Positions 35,629 to 44,115 of a stretch of DNA of 64,000 nt are shown piece after piece. The stretch is from positions 1-64,000 of the forward strand of contig CAUJIO010000008.1 in assembly GCA_963205315.1 (NCBI GenBank). Direction: 5' to 3'. The stretch comes from Pseudomonadota bacterium (GTDB lineage: Bacteria; Pseudomonadota; Alphaproteobacteria; Rhizobiales; Aestuariivirgaceae). The position numbers and the translations under genes were made by a program. The number at the start of each line of letters is the position of its first letter. Position 1 is the stretch's first letter. Below the pieces are notes generated by a model. That model worked only from the letters and a program-made list of their open reading frames with translations, did no database searches and was not told the origin of the DNA.

Positions 35629-35964
35629 GCCGATCCCCTGACTATTCTGGACAATAAGATACTTTTGTTCACTGTCATGTCAATAAGTAATATTTAGTCC
35701 GAGGTGCGCGTTTTGTGCATATGCGAAGGCTTTTTGGCGGGTGCGAGATGGACTTGGAGGGCCAGGATTCCGCTCATTGTGCCTTCATCTGGTGTATTAT
35801 AGCCCATAAATACGAAACAAATGAATTCAATTCTTGCAATTGTTTCAGTTTTGTGAAACTCATAGGGCATTGCCAGTGGCAGGCCGCAAGAGCTGTGCCG
35901 CAGGTTGGGAGGAACTGTGCCGCAGCTCGATCCGCGGCACAAACACAAGCATACAGGATACGTC
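35629..35964. promoter_or_regulatory. 336-bp divergent control region between DRL-like operon and orphan ABC ATPase
   Basis: No gene is seen. The region contains GAAACAA (35814-35820) paired with TTGTTTC (35840-35846), and the hairpin GTTTCA-N6-TGAAAC (35842-35859). Two direct copies of CTGTGCCGCAG lie 22 bp apart (35893-35903 and 35915-35925), and the second also pairs with GCGGCACA at 35934-35941. The 22-bp period is two helical turns, as expected for cooperative operator sites. An AT-rich stretch before 35700 is a candidate promoter for the DRL-like operon. Confidence 0.55.
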
Positions 35965-37014
35965 ATGGCATCGATCAGTTTGCGCAAGATCAGCAAGGCC
36001 TGGGGAGCAATCGTCGGTGTCGACGCAATCGACCTTGAGATCAAGGACAAGGAATTCATGGTGTTCCTCGGCCCCTCCGGCTGCGGAAAGACCACCACCA
36101 TGCGCATGATCGCCGGCCTCGAGGATCCGACTGGCGGCGAGATCCTGATCGACGGCCACACGGTGAATGACGTCGATGCGCGCGATCGCGACGTCGCCAT
36201 GGTGTTCCAGAGCTATGCGCTCTATCCCAACATGTCGATCTACGAAAACATCCGCTTCCCATTGCGTATGCGCGATGTTCCCAAGGAGAAGCACGACAAG
36301 CTGGTGCGCGAGGCGGCGGCCATCGTCGAACTGGGCGACTTGCTGGACCGCAAACCGCGCGCCCTCTCAGGGGGCCAGCGTCAGCGCGCGGCCTTGGCCC
36401 GCGCCGTGGTGCGCCATCCGCGCGTGTTCCTCATGGATGAGCCACTCTCAAATCTCGATGCCAAATTGCGCCTCACCATGCGCGCTCAACTGAAACACAT
36501 TCAGCGCCGCCTCGAGACGACGACGGTTTATGTGACCCATGACCAGATCGAGGCGATGACGCTTGCCGATCGCATTGCCATCATGAACAAGGGCAAGATC
36601 CAGCAGCTTGGAACGCCCGACGAAGTCTACAACAATCCTGCCAACGTCTTCGTTGCCGGCTTCATCGGTTCGCCGCCGATGAACCTCATCCGGGGCGATC
36701 TCGACAACGGCACCTTCATCGGCGCCAACACGCGGGTCGAGGGTGTATCGAAGGCCAGCCGAAAGGGTGTGATCCTCGGTATCAGGCCGGAGGACATCAC
36801 GGTCGCCGAGACTGGCAAGGGCGACCTCAACTCGAAGCTCTATTCGTTAGAGCCGACCGGCGACCAGACGCTGGTGGCCGCGTTTGCGGGTGAACAGATG
36901 GTGGTGGCGAAGGGCCATCGCAGTTTCCGTCAGGCGCTGGATACGGATATCAGCCTGATTTTCGACCGCCAGCGCTGTTATCTCTTCGATGCCGCGAGCG
37001 GCGAAAGATTGTAG
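35965..37014 (+). CDS. Orphan ABC sugar importer ATPase (UgpC/MsmK type)
   Basis: A 349-aa CUT1 ATPase with Walker A GPSGCGKTTT, Q-loop VFQSYALYP, signature LSGGQRQR, Walker B running into LMDEPLSNLDA, switch VTHDQIEAMTLADR and a C-terminal TOBE region. ATG 35965 (MASISLRKISKAWG) fits family starts; an open extension upstream runs through the operator region. No permease or binding-protein gene adjoins it. The nearby ATPase-less importer (24780-28221), on the far side of the kinase and dehydrogenase genes, is its most likely partner. A terminator-like hairpin follows. Confidence 0.92.
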   Translation: MASISLRKISKAWGAIVGVDAIDLEIKDKEFMVFLGPSGCGKTTTMRMIAGLEDPTGGEILIDGHTVNDVDARDRDVAMVFQSYALYPNMSIYENIRFPLRMRDVPKEKHDKLVREAAAIVELGDLLDRKPRALSGGQRQRAALARAVVRHPRVFLMDEPLSNLDAKLRLTMRAQLKHIQRRLETTTVYVTHDQIEAMTLADRIAIMNKGKIQQLGTPDEVYNNPANVFVAGFIGSPPMNLIRGDLDNGTFIGANTRVEGVSKASRKGVILGIRPEDITVAETGKGDLNSKLYSLEPTGDQTLVAAFAGEQMVVAKGHRSFRQALDTDISLIFDRQRCYLFDAASGERL

Positions 37015-37038
37015 CCTCTCCCTTTCCTCCGAGCGTTG

Positions 37039-37062
37039 ATGGCGGGGAGACCCGGCCATTTT
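37039..37062 (+). terminator. Terminator-like hairpin after the orphan ATPase gene
   Basis: Arms ATGGCGGG and CCCGGCCAT with a GAGA loop (one bulge) are followed by TTTT. It is a degenerate copy of the palindrome family seen at 1913-1985 and 26375-26398. Confidence 0.55.
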
Positions 37063-37194
37063 CCTGGTGGCGTGCCTGCCGGGCGGGCGTTGGCCGTGTG
37101 CAGCGGGTTCTCGTCCCGATGGCCGATCACGACTTGCCGTGTCCGGAGACATGCGGATTGCCTTTGGCTTTCAAGCCCGTTCCGCCGCCCCTTG

Positions 37195-37214
37195 AAATAA
37201 CCATCCAGTTATTT
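37195..37214. promoter_or_regulatory. Operator-like palindrome before the GMC operon
   Basis: AAATAAC-CATCCA-GTTATTT is a perfect 7-bp inverted repeat centred about 55 bp before the GMC oxidoreductase start. No regulator gene adjoins, so the binding protein is unassigned. Confidence 0.4.
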
Positions 37215-37258
37215 ATAACAACGCTGAGGGCGCCATTCGAGACGCCTGGAGTGGGCTG

Positions 37259-38845
37259 ATGTATGACTATGTGATTGTTGGCGCCGGGTCTGCCGGCTGC
37301 GTTCTGGCTGCACGGCTTTCAGAAATTCCAGATGCCAGGGTGCTTGTCGTCGAAGCTGGCCCGACTGATCGCGATCCCTTTATCCACATGCCGGTCGGAT
37401 TCTTCAAGATGACGGCTGGACCGCTGACATGGGGCTATCATACCGCACCTCTTCGCCACGCCAACAACCGCACCGCCGTCTATCCGCAGGCAAAAGTGCT
37501 GGGCGGCGGAAGTTCGATCAACGCCGAGATCTACACCCGCGGCTGTCCGGAGGACTACGACAACTGGGCCAACGTGCATGGCTGCGATGGCTGGGCCGCC
37601 AAGGATCTGCAGCCGTATTTCATCAAGTCGGAAGGCAACACCAGATTGGGCGGTGCGGCTCATGGCATCGACGGGCCCCTCGGTGTGTCGGACCTTCGCA
37701 GTCCCAACCGCGTATCGATGGCCTATGTCCAGGGCTGCATGGACATCGGCATGCCGTTCAATCCGGATTTCAATTCCGGCAAACAGGAAGGTACAGGCCT
37801 GTACCAGACGACAACGCTGAACGGCCGCCGCTGCAGCGCCGCTGTCGGTTATCTGAGGCCCGCCCTGAAGCGCCCCAACCTGACGCTCCGCACCGACCTC
37901 TTTGTCACGCGCATCATCCTCGAGAATGGCCGCGCCGCAGGGATCGAGATTGTCGAGAACGGTGCAGTAAAGCGCATCGATGCCTCGACCGAAGTCATCG
38001 TCACCGCCGGTGCCATCGGTTCGCCGAAGCTGCTCATGCTGTCTGGCATTGGACCGGCGGCCCACCTGAAGGACGTGGGCGTTCCGGTGCTGCATGACCT
38101 GCCCGGGGTTGGCCAGAATTTCCACGATCATTTTTCGACCGACGTCACCTGGGTGCTCAACGGCGCGCATTCCTACGACAAGTACAAGAAGAAGCATTGG
38201 CAGCTCTGGGCCGGACTTGAATACATGATGTTCAAGTCGGGCCCGGTGTCGTCGAACATTGTGGAAGCCGGCGCCTTCTGGTGGGGCGACCGCAACGAGA
38301 AGACGCCGGACTTGCAGTTTCATTTCCTCGCGGGAGCGGGCGTTGAGGAAGGCGTTGGCACCGTGCCGGGCGGCAACGGGGCCACTTGCAATTCCTATCA
38401 CGTGCGGCCGCGCTCGCGGGGTTTTGTGAAACTCAATTCGTCGAACCCGCATGATGCTCCGGTCATCGATCCCAATTCCTTCGCCGATCCCTACGATCTC
38501 GACCGGCATATTGACGGCATCAAGATCACCCAGGAGGTCGGCCGTTCGCGTTCAATGCAGAAATTTGTTGCAGCCGAGCATTTCCCCGGACCCGGTGTCA
38601 GGACGCGAAAGGATTACGAGGAGACAGCGCGCGCCAATGCCCGCTCGTCCTATCATCCCGTCGGGACCTGCAAGATGGGCCGTGACGCCATGTCGGTGGT
38701 CGATCCGGCACTGCGCGTGCACGGCATCCAGTCCTTGCGCGTCTGCGACAGCTCCATCATGCCGGAAGTTGTCTCCTCGAACACCAACGCGCCCACCATT
38801 GCCATTGCAGAAAAGGCCGCGGACATCATCCGCGGCAACAGGTGA
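37259..38845 (+). CDS. GMC-family FAD oxidoreductase (choline dehydrogenase-like)
   Basis: A 528-aa flavoprotein. The FAD dinucleotide-binding motif VIVGAGSAGCVLAARL lies at residues 5-20, and GGGSSINAEIYTRG matches the GMC signature. The C-terminal active-site His is in SSYHPVGTCKMG, with the Asn of SSNTNAPT near the end. No signal peptide is seen, so it is cytoplasmic or peripheral. It oxidises a primary alcohol to the aldehyde. It starts a three-gene operon with a CoA-transferase (4-bp gap) and an enoyl-CoA hydratase, which suggests an alcohol to acid to CoA-ester route. Confidence 0.9.
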   Translation: MYDYVIVGAGSAGCVLAARLSEIPDARVLVVEAGPTDRDPFIHMPVGFFKMTAGPLTWGYHTAPLRHANNRTAVYPQAKVLGGGSSINAEIYTRGCPEDYDNWANVHGCDGWAAKDLQPYFIKSEGNTRLGGAAHGIDGPLGVSDLRSPNRVSMAYVQGCMDIGMPFNPDFNSGKQEGTGLYQTTTLNGRRCSAAVGYLRPALKRPNLTLRTDLFVTRIILENGRAAGIEIVENGAVKRIDASTEVIVTAGAIGSPKLLMLSGIGPAAHLKDVGVPVLHDLPGVGQNFHDHFSTDVTWVLNGAHSYDKYKKKHWQLWAGLEYMMFKSGPVSSNIVEAGAFWWGDRNEKTPDLQFHFLAGAGVEEGVGTVPGGNGATCNSYHVRPRSRGFVKLNSSNPHDAPVIDPNSFADPYDLDRHIDGIKITQEVGRSRSMQKFVAAEHFPGPGVRTRKDYEETARANARSSYHPVGTCKMGRDAMSVVDPALRVHGIQSLRVCDSSIMPEVVSSNTNAPTIAIAEKAADIIRGNR

Positions 38846-38849
38846 AGTC

Positions 38850-40427
38850 ATGCCGAAGATCGTAACTGCCGCCGAGGCCGTGAAGGCCATTCCCGACGGT
38901 GCCGTCGTGGCCGTCAATTCGTCTTCCGGTCTCAATTGCCCGGATGCGGTGCTGAAAGCCCTGGGCGACCGCTTCGATGCGGAAGCCCACCCGCGCAACC
39001 TGACAATGCTGCACCCGATTGCCGCCGGCGACATGTTCGGCATCAAGGGTGTCGAGCGCATCGCCAAGTCCGGCCTCATCGGGCGCATCATCGGCGGATC
39101 ATATCCGTCAGGCCCCTCGACGTCGGAGCCGCCGAAGATCTGGCAGATGCTGGGCGCCAACGAAATGCCCGCATACAACGTACCCTCCGGCATCATGTTC
39201 GACATGATGCGCGAAGCCGCGGCCAAGCGGCCCGGCGTCATCACCAAGGTCGGCCTCGATACCTTCGTCGATCCGGACCGCGAAGGCTGTGCCATGAACG
39301 CCATGGCGGCTGCCGCTCCCATCGTCCACAAGATTGAATTCGATGGCGAGGAGTGGCTCTATTTTCCGGCCATCGTGCCGAAGGTCGCCATCATCCGCGG
39401 CAGCGCCTGTGACGAGCGCGGAAACATGAGCTTCGAGCAGGAGGGCGCTTATCTCGGTGCGATGGAAGTGGCGCTCGCCGCACATAACAATGGCGGGATT
39501 GTCATCGCCCAGGTGCGCACCATCGCCGAAAACGAGACCATCAAGCCGCATCAGGTGAGGGTGCCGGGCATTCTCGTCGACTATATCGTCGAAGTGCCCG
39601 ACCAGTGGCAGACCACACAGACGCCCTATGATCCCACCATTTCCGGCGAAGTCTTCAAGCCGATCTCCAGCTTCTCGCTCATGGAGTTCGGCACCGGCAA
39701 GGCGATAGCCCGCCGTGTCGCGCAGGAATTGAGGAAAGGCTGGGCGGTAAACCTGGGCTTCGGCGTGTCCGCCAATGTGCCGCGCATCTTCATCGAGGAA
39801 GGGCTGCACGGACAAGCAACCTGGGTGATCGAGCAGGGCGCCGTGGGAGGCGTTCCGCTGCTGGAGTTCCAGTTCGGCTGTTCCTCCAATGCCGAGGCCT
39901 TTGTGCCCTCGGCCCATCAGTTCACTTACTTTCAGGCGGCAGGCTTTGATTGTTCGCTGCTGTCATTCCTGCAGATCGACAGCCACGGTTCGGTCAACGT
40001 CTCCAAGCTCGGTGTCCGCCCTCATGTAACGGCAGGTGCTGGGGGCTTTGTCGACATCACCGCGCGTGCCCGCAAGATCGTCTATTCAGGCTTCTACAAT
40101 GCCGGCGCGAAGATGGATGTCGTCGACGGCAAGCTGAAAATCGAGCGGGAAGGCAAGGTCAAGAAGCTGGTGAAGGACGTGGAGCAGGTTTCCTTCTCCG
40201 GCCGCCGCGGCGTGATGCAGGGCCAGGACGTTACTTACGTCACCGAGCGTTGCGTGCTGAAGCTGACGCCCGAGGGTATTGTCGTGACCGAAATTGCCCC
40301 AGGCGTCGAGTTGCAAGCAAATATTCTCGATCAGGCGGAATTCCCGCTCATCGTTTCGCCGGCGCTCAAGGAAATGGACAAGCGCCTCTTCACGCCGGAA
40401 ATCATGGGGCTGAAGCTCGATGGCTGA
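38850..40427 (+). CDS. Acyl-CoA:carboxylate CoA-transferase (YdiF / propionate CoA-transferase type)
   Basis: A 525-aa family I CoA-transferase with alpha and beta halves fused. The catalytic Glu328 sits in VIEQGAVGGVP, matching the EXGXXGG motif of YdiF and Pct. ATG 38850 follows the GMC stop by four bases; the open frame upstream is a shadow. It moves CoA from acetyl- or propionyl-CoA onto a carboxylic acid. In this operon it would activate the acid made after the GMC step, for the adjoining hydratase. Confidence 0.9.
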   Translation: MPKIVTAAEAVKAIPDGAVVAVNSSSGLNCPDAVLKALGDRFDAEAHPRNLTMLHPIAAGDMFGIKGVERIAKSGLIGRIIGGSYPSGPSTSEPPKIWQMLGANEMPAYNVPSGIMFDMMREAAAKRPGVITKVGLDTFVDPDREGCAMNAMAAAAPIVHKIEFDGEEWLYFPAIVPKVAIIRGSACDERGNMSFEQEGAYLGAMEVALAAHNNGGIVIAQVRTIAENETIKPHQVRVPGILVDYIVEVPDQWQTTQTPYDPTISGEVFKPISSFSLMEFGTGKAIARRVAQELRKGWAVNLGFGVSANVPRIFIEEGLHGQATWVIEQGAVGGVPLLEFQFGCSSNAEAFVPSAHQFTYFQAAGFDCSLLSFLQIDSHGSVNVSKLGVRPHVTAGAGGFVDITARARKIVYSGFYNAGAKMDVVDGKLKIEREGKVKKLVKDVEQVSFSGRRGVMQGQDVTYVTERCVLKLTPEGIVVTEIAPGVELQANILDQAEFPLIVSPALKEMDKRLFTPEIMGLKLDG

Positions 40428-41199
40428 TACCGGCGACGCCCGCATCAGGCTCACGATCGAGGGACACCTTGCCACCATCACGCTGGCGCGGCCTGAAAAA
40501 CTGAATGCGCTCGACTACGAGATGGTCCTGGCGCTCGAATGCGCCGCTCATGTTGTCGATGCCGAGAAGAATGTGCGTGCAGTCATCATCACGGGCGAGG
40601 GCGACAAGTCGTTTTGTGCCGGCGGCGATATCGCGGCGTGGTCGGCCTGGAGCCCGACGGATTTCGGCATGGCCTGGGTGCGCCACGGCCACCGCGCTTT
40701 TGATGCGCTCGCCCGCCTGCGCCAGCCGCTTATCGCGGCCCTCAATGGTCATACGCTTGGCGGCGGTCTTGAACTCGCAGCCACCGCCGATTTCCGTATT
40801 GCCGCAAATCATGTGAAACTTGGTTCGCCCGAAACCGGACTTGGTGTGATTCCCGGCTGGTCCGGCACGCAGCGCACTGTGCGGAGATTCGGTTCGCAGC
40901 TTGTAAGGCGCATGGCGCTGCTGGGCGAAATCTTTACCGCCGATCAGGGATTGCAGGTTGGACTCGTCGATGCAGTCGTCCCGCGCGGCGATCTGGATGT
41001 TGCAGCGCAAGACATGGCCGAGCGGTTGATGTCGCGCGGGCCGGTCGCGACGCAGGCAACTAAGATGCTGATCAATGCCATCGAGGGTGAGGAAGCGGAG
41101 CGGGTTCTTGAGGCATTGGCGGGAGCCGTCGCCTCTGCGAGTGACGATCTGAAGGTTGGCGTCGCAGCATTCCGCAACAAAGCGAAGCCTAAATTCTGA
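40420..41199 (+). CDS. Enoyl-CoA hydratase/isomerase family protein
   Basis: A 259-aa crotonase-fold protein. Oxyanion-hole residues lie in FCAGGDIAAW and LGGGLELA. Both hydratase glutamates are present: Glu118 (GGGLELA) and Glu138 (GSPETGLG), 20 residues apart as in the rat enzyme. True hydratase activity on a 2-enoyl-CoA is therefore expected. It overlaps the CoA-transferase gene by eight bases and closes the operon. Confidence 0.9.
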   Translation: MADTGDARIRLTIEGHLATITLARPEKLNALDYEMVLALECAAHVVDAEKNVRAVIITGEGDKSFCAGGDIAAWSAWSPTDFGMAWVRHGHRAFDALARLRQPLIAALNGHTLGGGLELAATADFRIAANHVKLGSPETGLGVIPGWSGTQRTVRRFGSQLVRRMALLGEIFTADQGLQVGLVDAVVPRGDLDVAAQDMAERLMSRGPVATQATKMLINAIEGEEAERVLEALAGAVASASDDLKVGVAAFRNKAKPKF

Positions 41200-41262
41200 G
41201 CACAAACTTATACTGCGTTGCACCATGAGAAAAATCATTAGGTAATTGTTCTATAACGATTG

Positions 41263-41290
41263 TTGACAAGCGAGAGTAACAGAATAGTGT
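41263..41290 (+). promoter_or_regulatory. Candidate sigma-70 type promoter for the third ABC operon
   Basis: A consensus -35 TTGACA at 41263-41268 is followed after 16 bp by a weak -10 (TAGTGT), about 58 bp before the binding-protein start. The surrounding 148-bp gap is AT-rich and holds no gene. Confidence 0.4.
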
Positions 41291-41347
41291 GCCGGTCGAT
41301 GCGGTTCCGATACAGAGAACTGCGCGAATTTGGGAGGACCCGAGACC

Positions 41348-42832
41348 ATGACTTTTCGTAAATTGATGGCTGGCGCAGTGATGGCTGGAGTCGCGTTCTG
41401 CGGCCTCGCCGCCACATCGAACGCCGGCGAATATGATGGCATCACTCTCAACCTGTTGACCCGTCCGGGTCCGGTCATCGCCGGCCGCCTGGCCGAGCGC
41501 GGCAAGGAATTCGAAGCCGCAACGGGTGCCAAGGTTGTTGTGACCGAAGTGCCGGTCGCCGAAATCTTCCAGAAGGTACAGACCGACTGGACGACTGGCA
41601 CCAACTCGATCGACATCGGTGTCTTCGCCGCCGGCTGGGGCGTTGAGCTCGACGCCGCAGGTCTGATCGCCGACCTCGATCCGTACGTTCAGGCCGACAC
41701 CAAGATCGATCTTGCCGATATCGCGCCATACTTCCGCGAATTCGGTCAGAAGATCGGCGGCAAGACCAAGTTGCTGATGATCGATGGCGACTTCCAGATG
41801 GTTTATTACCGCAAGGACGTGTTTGACAAAGCCGGCTTGCAGCCGCCGAAGACCTGGGATGATTATCTCACGCTTGCCAAGACCTTGCACGGCCAGGACT
41901 TTAACGGTGATGGCACGCCCGACTACGGCTCCTGCATCTTCAAGAAGCGCAACGCCCAGTCCTACATGGCGATCCAGACGGTGGCCGCGGCTTTCGTGCA
42001 GACCCAGGGCACGGCGCAGGGTATCCATTTCGACAAGGAAACGATGAAGCCGGTCATCAATAACGAAGCCTGGAAAAAAGCGTTCGAGCTCTACAAGGAA
42101 ACCGGCAAGTACGGCCCGCCGGAAGAACTCAACATGGACATCGGCGATACGCGCGGATTGTTCAAGGCCGGCCGTTGCGCCCTGCTTATCGAATGGGGTG
42201 ACCCGCCGCCGCTGACGCTCGAGCCCGATGCCGCTGCCATCAAGAACCAGCTGTTCTCGGTTGCCGGCCTCGGCACCACGCAAGTTCTCGACCGTGCCAC
42301 CGGCAAGCTCGTTCCGGTGACCAAGGAAAGCGCGCCTTATGCGGTCGATGGCATCAACTACGCGCCGTTCGCGGCGTGGGGTGGTTGGGTCGGCGCTGTC
42401 AACGCCAAGATCACCGATGCGAAGAAGCAGAAAGCCGCCTATGAATTCCTCTCCTACATGAACCAGGCGGCCCAGTCGAACGTCGACGTGACCCTTGGAT
42501 GGACCGGCTACAATCCTTATCGCCTGTCGCAGCTCAAGGACACCGCCCTTTGGGAGAAGGCCGGCTTCACCAAGGAAGCGGCTGCCAGCTACATCGGCGC
42601 TATCAATTCGGCTCTGAACAATCCGAACATGGCTGCCGACATGAAGATCCCGGGTGCTGCCAAGTATACTGGCGTTGTCCTCGACACTGAACTTGCCCGT
42701 TATCTGGCCGGTGAAATCACGGTGGACGAAGCCCTGGCCAACATCGAAGCTGGCTGGGAAGAAATCACCGAAGACTTCGGCCGTGACGAGCAGATCAAGG
42801 CGCTCGGCCTGGCGCTTGGTACGACGAAGTAA
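41348..42832 (+). CDS. ABC importer substrate-binding protein
   Basis: A 494-aa periplasmic binding protein. It has a Sec signal peptide (MTFRKLMAGAVMAGVAFCG, cleavage probably near SNAGEY at about residue 25). The mature N-lobe LLTRPGPVIAGRLAERGKEF and VVVTEVPVAEIFQKV resembles the binding protein at 13271 (EVPVAEMF), so the two are related CUT1 proteins. ATG 41348 is chosen over a GTG-type start 18 bp upstream because the signal peptide then begins properly. A strong terminator-like hairpin follows, before the two permeases and ATPase. Confidence 0.9.
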   Translation: MTFRKLMAGAVMAGVAFCGLAATSNAGEYDGITLNLLTRPGPVIAGRLAERGKEFEAATGAKVVVTEVPVAEIFQKVQTDWTTGTNSIDIGVFAAGWGVELDAAGLIADLDPYVQADTKIDLADIAPYFREFGQKIGGKTKLLMIDGDFQMVYYRKDVFDKAGLQPPKTWDDYLTLAKTLHGQDFNGDGTPDYGSCIFKKRNAQSYMAIQTVAAAFVQTQGTAQGIHFDKETMKPVINNEAWKKAFELYKETGKYGPPEELNMDIGDTRGLFKAGRCALLIEWGDPPPLTLEPDAAAIKNQLFSVAGLGTTQVLDRATGKLVPVTKESAPYAVDGINYAPFAAWGGWVGAVNAKITDAKKQKAAYEFLSYMNQAAQSNVDVTLGWTGYNPYRLSQLKDTALWEKAGFTKEAAASYIGAINSALNNPNMAADMKIPGAAKYTGVVLDTELARYLAGEITVDEALANIEAGWEEITEDFGRDEQIKALGLALGTTK

Positions 42833-42840
42833 GTAACATG

Positions 42841-42873
42841 CCGCCGCCCGGTTCATGCCCGGGCGGCGGTTTT
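42841..42873 (+). terminator. Strong hairpin after the SBP gene
   Basis: An 11-bp GC-rich stem CCGCCGCCCGG / CCGGGCGGCGG (42841-42851 with 42859-42869) is followed by TTTTATGTTTTT. It should stop most transcripts after the binding-protein gene. Confidence 0.8.
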
Positions 42874-42978
42874 ATGTTTTTGGGGATTGCAGGGCCAGTC
42901 CTGCGGCAGCGTATGCAGGCGCCTTTGCGGGCATAATCTCATGACCAATCAATCGAACGCGTTAGCGGAGGCGGGCCA

Positions 42979-44115
42979 ATGAACCGTACCGGTATGATAG
43001 CCACCGGTGGCGCCCAGCGCGAAAGCTGGTCGGAATACTTCGACCGCCATGCGCGCACCTTCTTCATTGCGCCGGCGGTAACGCTGATTCTCATCTTCGC
43101 GATCTTGCCGACCTTCTATTCGATCGTCTTCGCGCTCAGCCGCGTGCGCTTCACACCGCAGGGACTGTCGTTCCGCTTTGTCGGGCTGCAGAATTTCTAC
43201 AAGCAATTCCTCGGCAACGAACAGGTCCATTTCCTCGGCCGCATTGGCAGTATGAGCGTGGCGGGCTGGATCTTCAGTCTCGTCGTCATTGCAGCCATTC
43301 TGTGGTGGTTTTACAAGTCGATTGGCAAAACCTCGTGGATCGGCATGGTCGGCCGCTTTATTTCGGCCTCCGCCGCCATCGGTATCGCACTGCTGCTGAG
43401 CGCCACAGTCCTTTCCGGCAATCAATGGGGTACGTTGCTTACCACCCTCTACTATGTCGTGCTTGGTTGCGGACTGCAGTTTATCATCGGCACTGGACTT
43501 GCCTTCCTGTGCTCTCAGCCGATATCGGGCAAGAACTTCTTCCGGGTCATCTTCTTCATTCCGCTGATGATTACGCCCATGGGCGCCGGTTATGCGTTCA
43601 AGATGCTGTTCGACGTGACGCGCGGCCCCTTCCGTCCCTTCCTCGAATGGATCGGTCTGAGGGACTGGGTCTGGTCGACGGATGCCTGGACGGCACGCAC
43701 CTTCATCGTCATCGCCGATTCCTGGCAGTGGATACCCTTCATCTTCATCTGCATGCTGGCGGCCCTCGAAAATGTCCCGAAAGACCATGTCGAGGCGGCC
43801 CAGGTCGACGGTGCCTCGAGCATCGAAATCTTCCGTGAAATCATCTGGCCGCAAATTGTGCCTGTCGCTGCCACTGTAATTCTCATTCGCATGATCGAGG
43901 CCTTCAAGATCGTCGACCTTCCGGCCATCATGACAGCAGGCGGACCCGGTATCGCCACGGAGTCCATGTCGCTGCACTCCTATTTCATCTGGCGCGCCAA
44001 CGACAACGGCTCATCGGCGGCAATTGCTTACTTGCTGCTGATTCTGACGGTGATCGTCTGCTCGTCATTCTTTAATTACGTGGTGCTGAAACAGATGAAG
44101 CGGGCCAAGGCATGA
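42979..44115 (+). CDS. ABC importer permease (MalF type), enlarged
   Basis: A 378-aa permease, about 70-80 residues longer than the usual 290-310. The core and the EAA loop (HVEAAQVDGASSIEIFREI) are normal. An insertion at about residues 90-150 adds two more hydrophobic segments (SVAGWIFSLVVIAAILWWF and FISASAAIGIALLLSATV). ATG 42979 has AGGCGGG in front. It overlaps the partner permease by four bases. Confidence 0.9.
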   Translation: MNRTGMIATGGAQRESWSEYFDRHARTFFIAPAVTLILIFAILPTFYSIVFALSRVRFTPQGLSFRFVGLQNFYKQFLGNEQVHFLGRIGSMSVAGWIFSLVVIAAILWWFYKSIGKTSWIGMVGRFISASAAIGIALLLSATVLSGNQWGTLLTTLYYVVLGCGLQFIIGTGLAFLCSQPISGKNFFRVIFFIPLMITPMGAGYAFKMLFDVTRGPFRPFLEWIGLRDWVWSTDAWTARTFIVIADSWQWIPFIFICMLAALENVPKDHVEAAQVDGASSIEIFREIIWPQIVPVAATVILIRMIEAFKIVDLPAIMTAGGPGIATESMSLHSYFIWRANDNGSSAAIAYLLLILTVIVCSSFFNYVVLKQMKRAKA

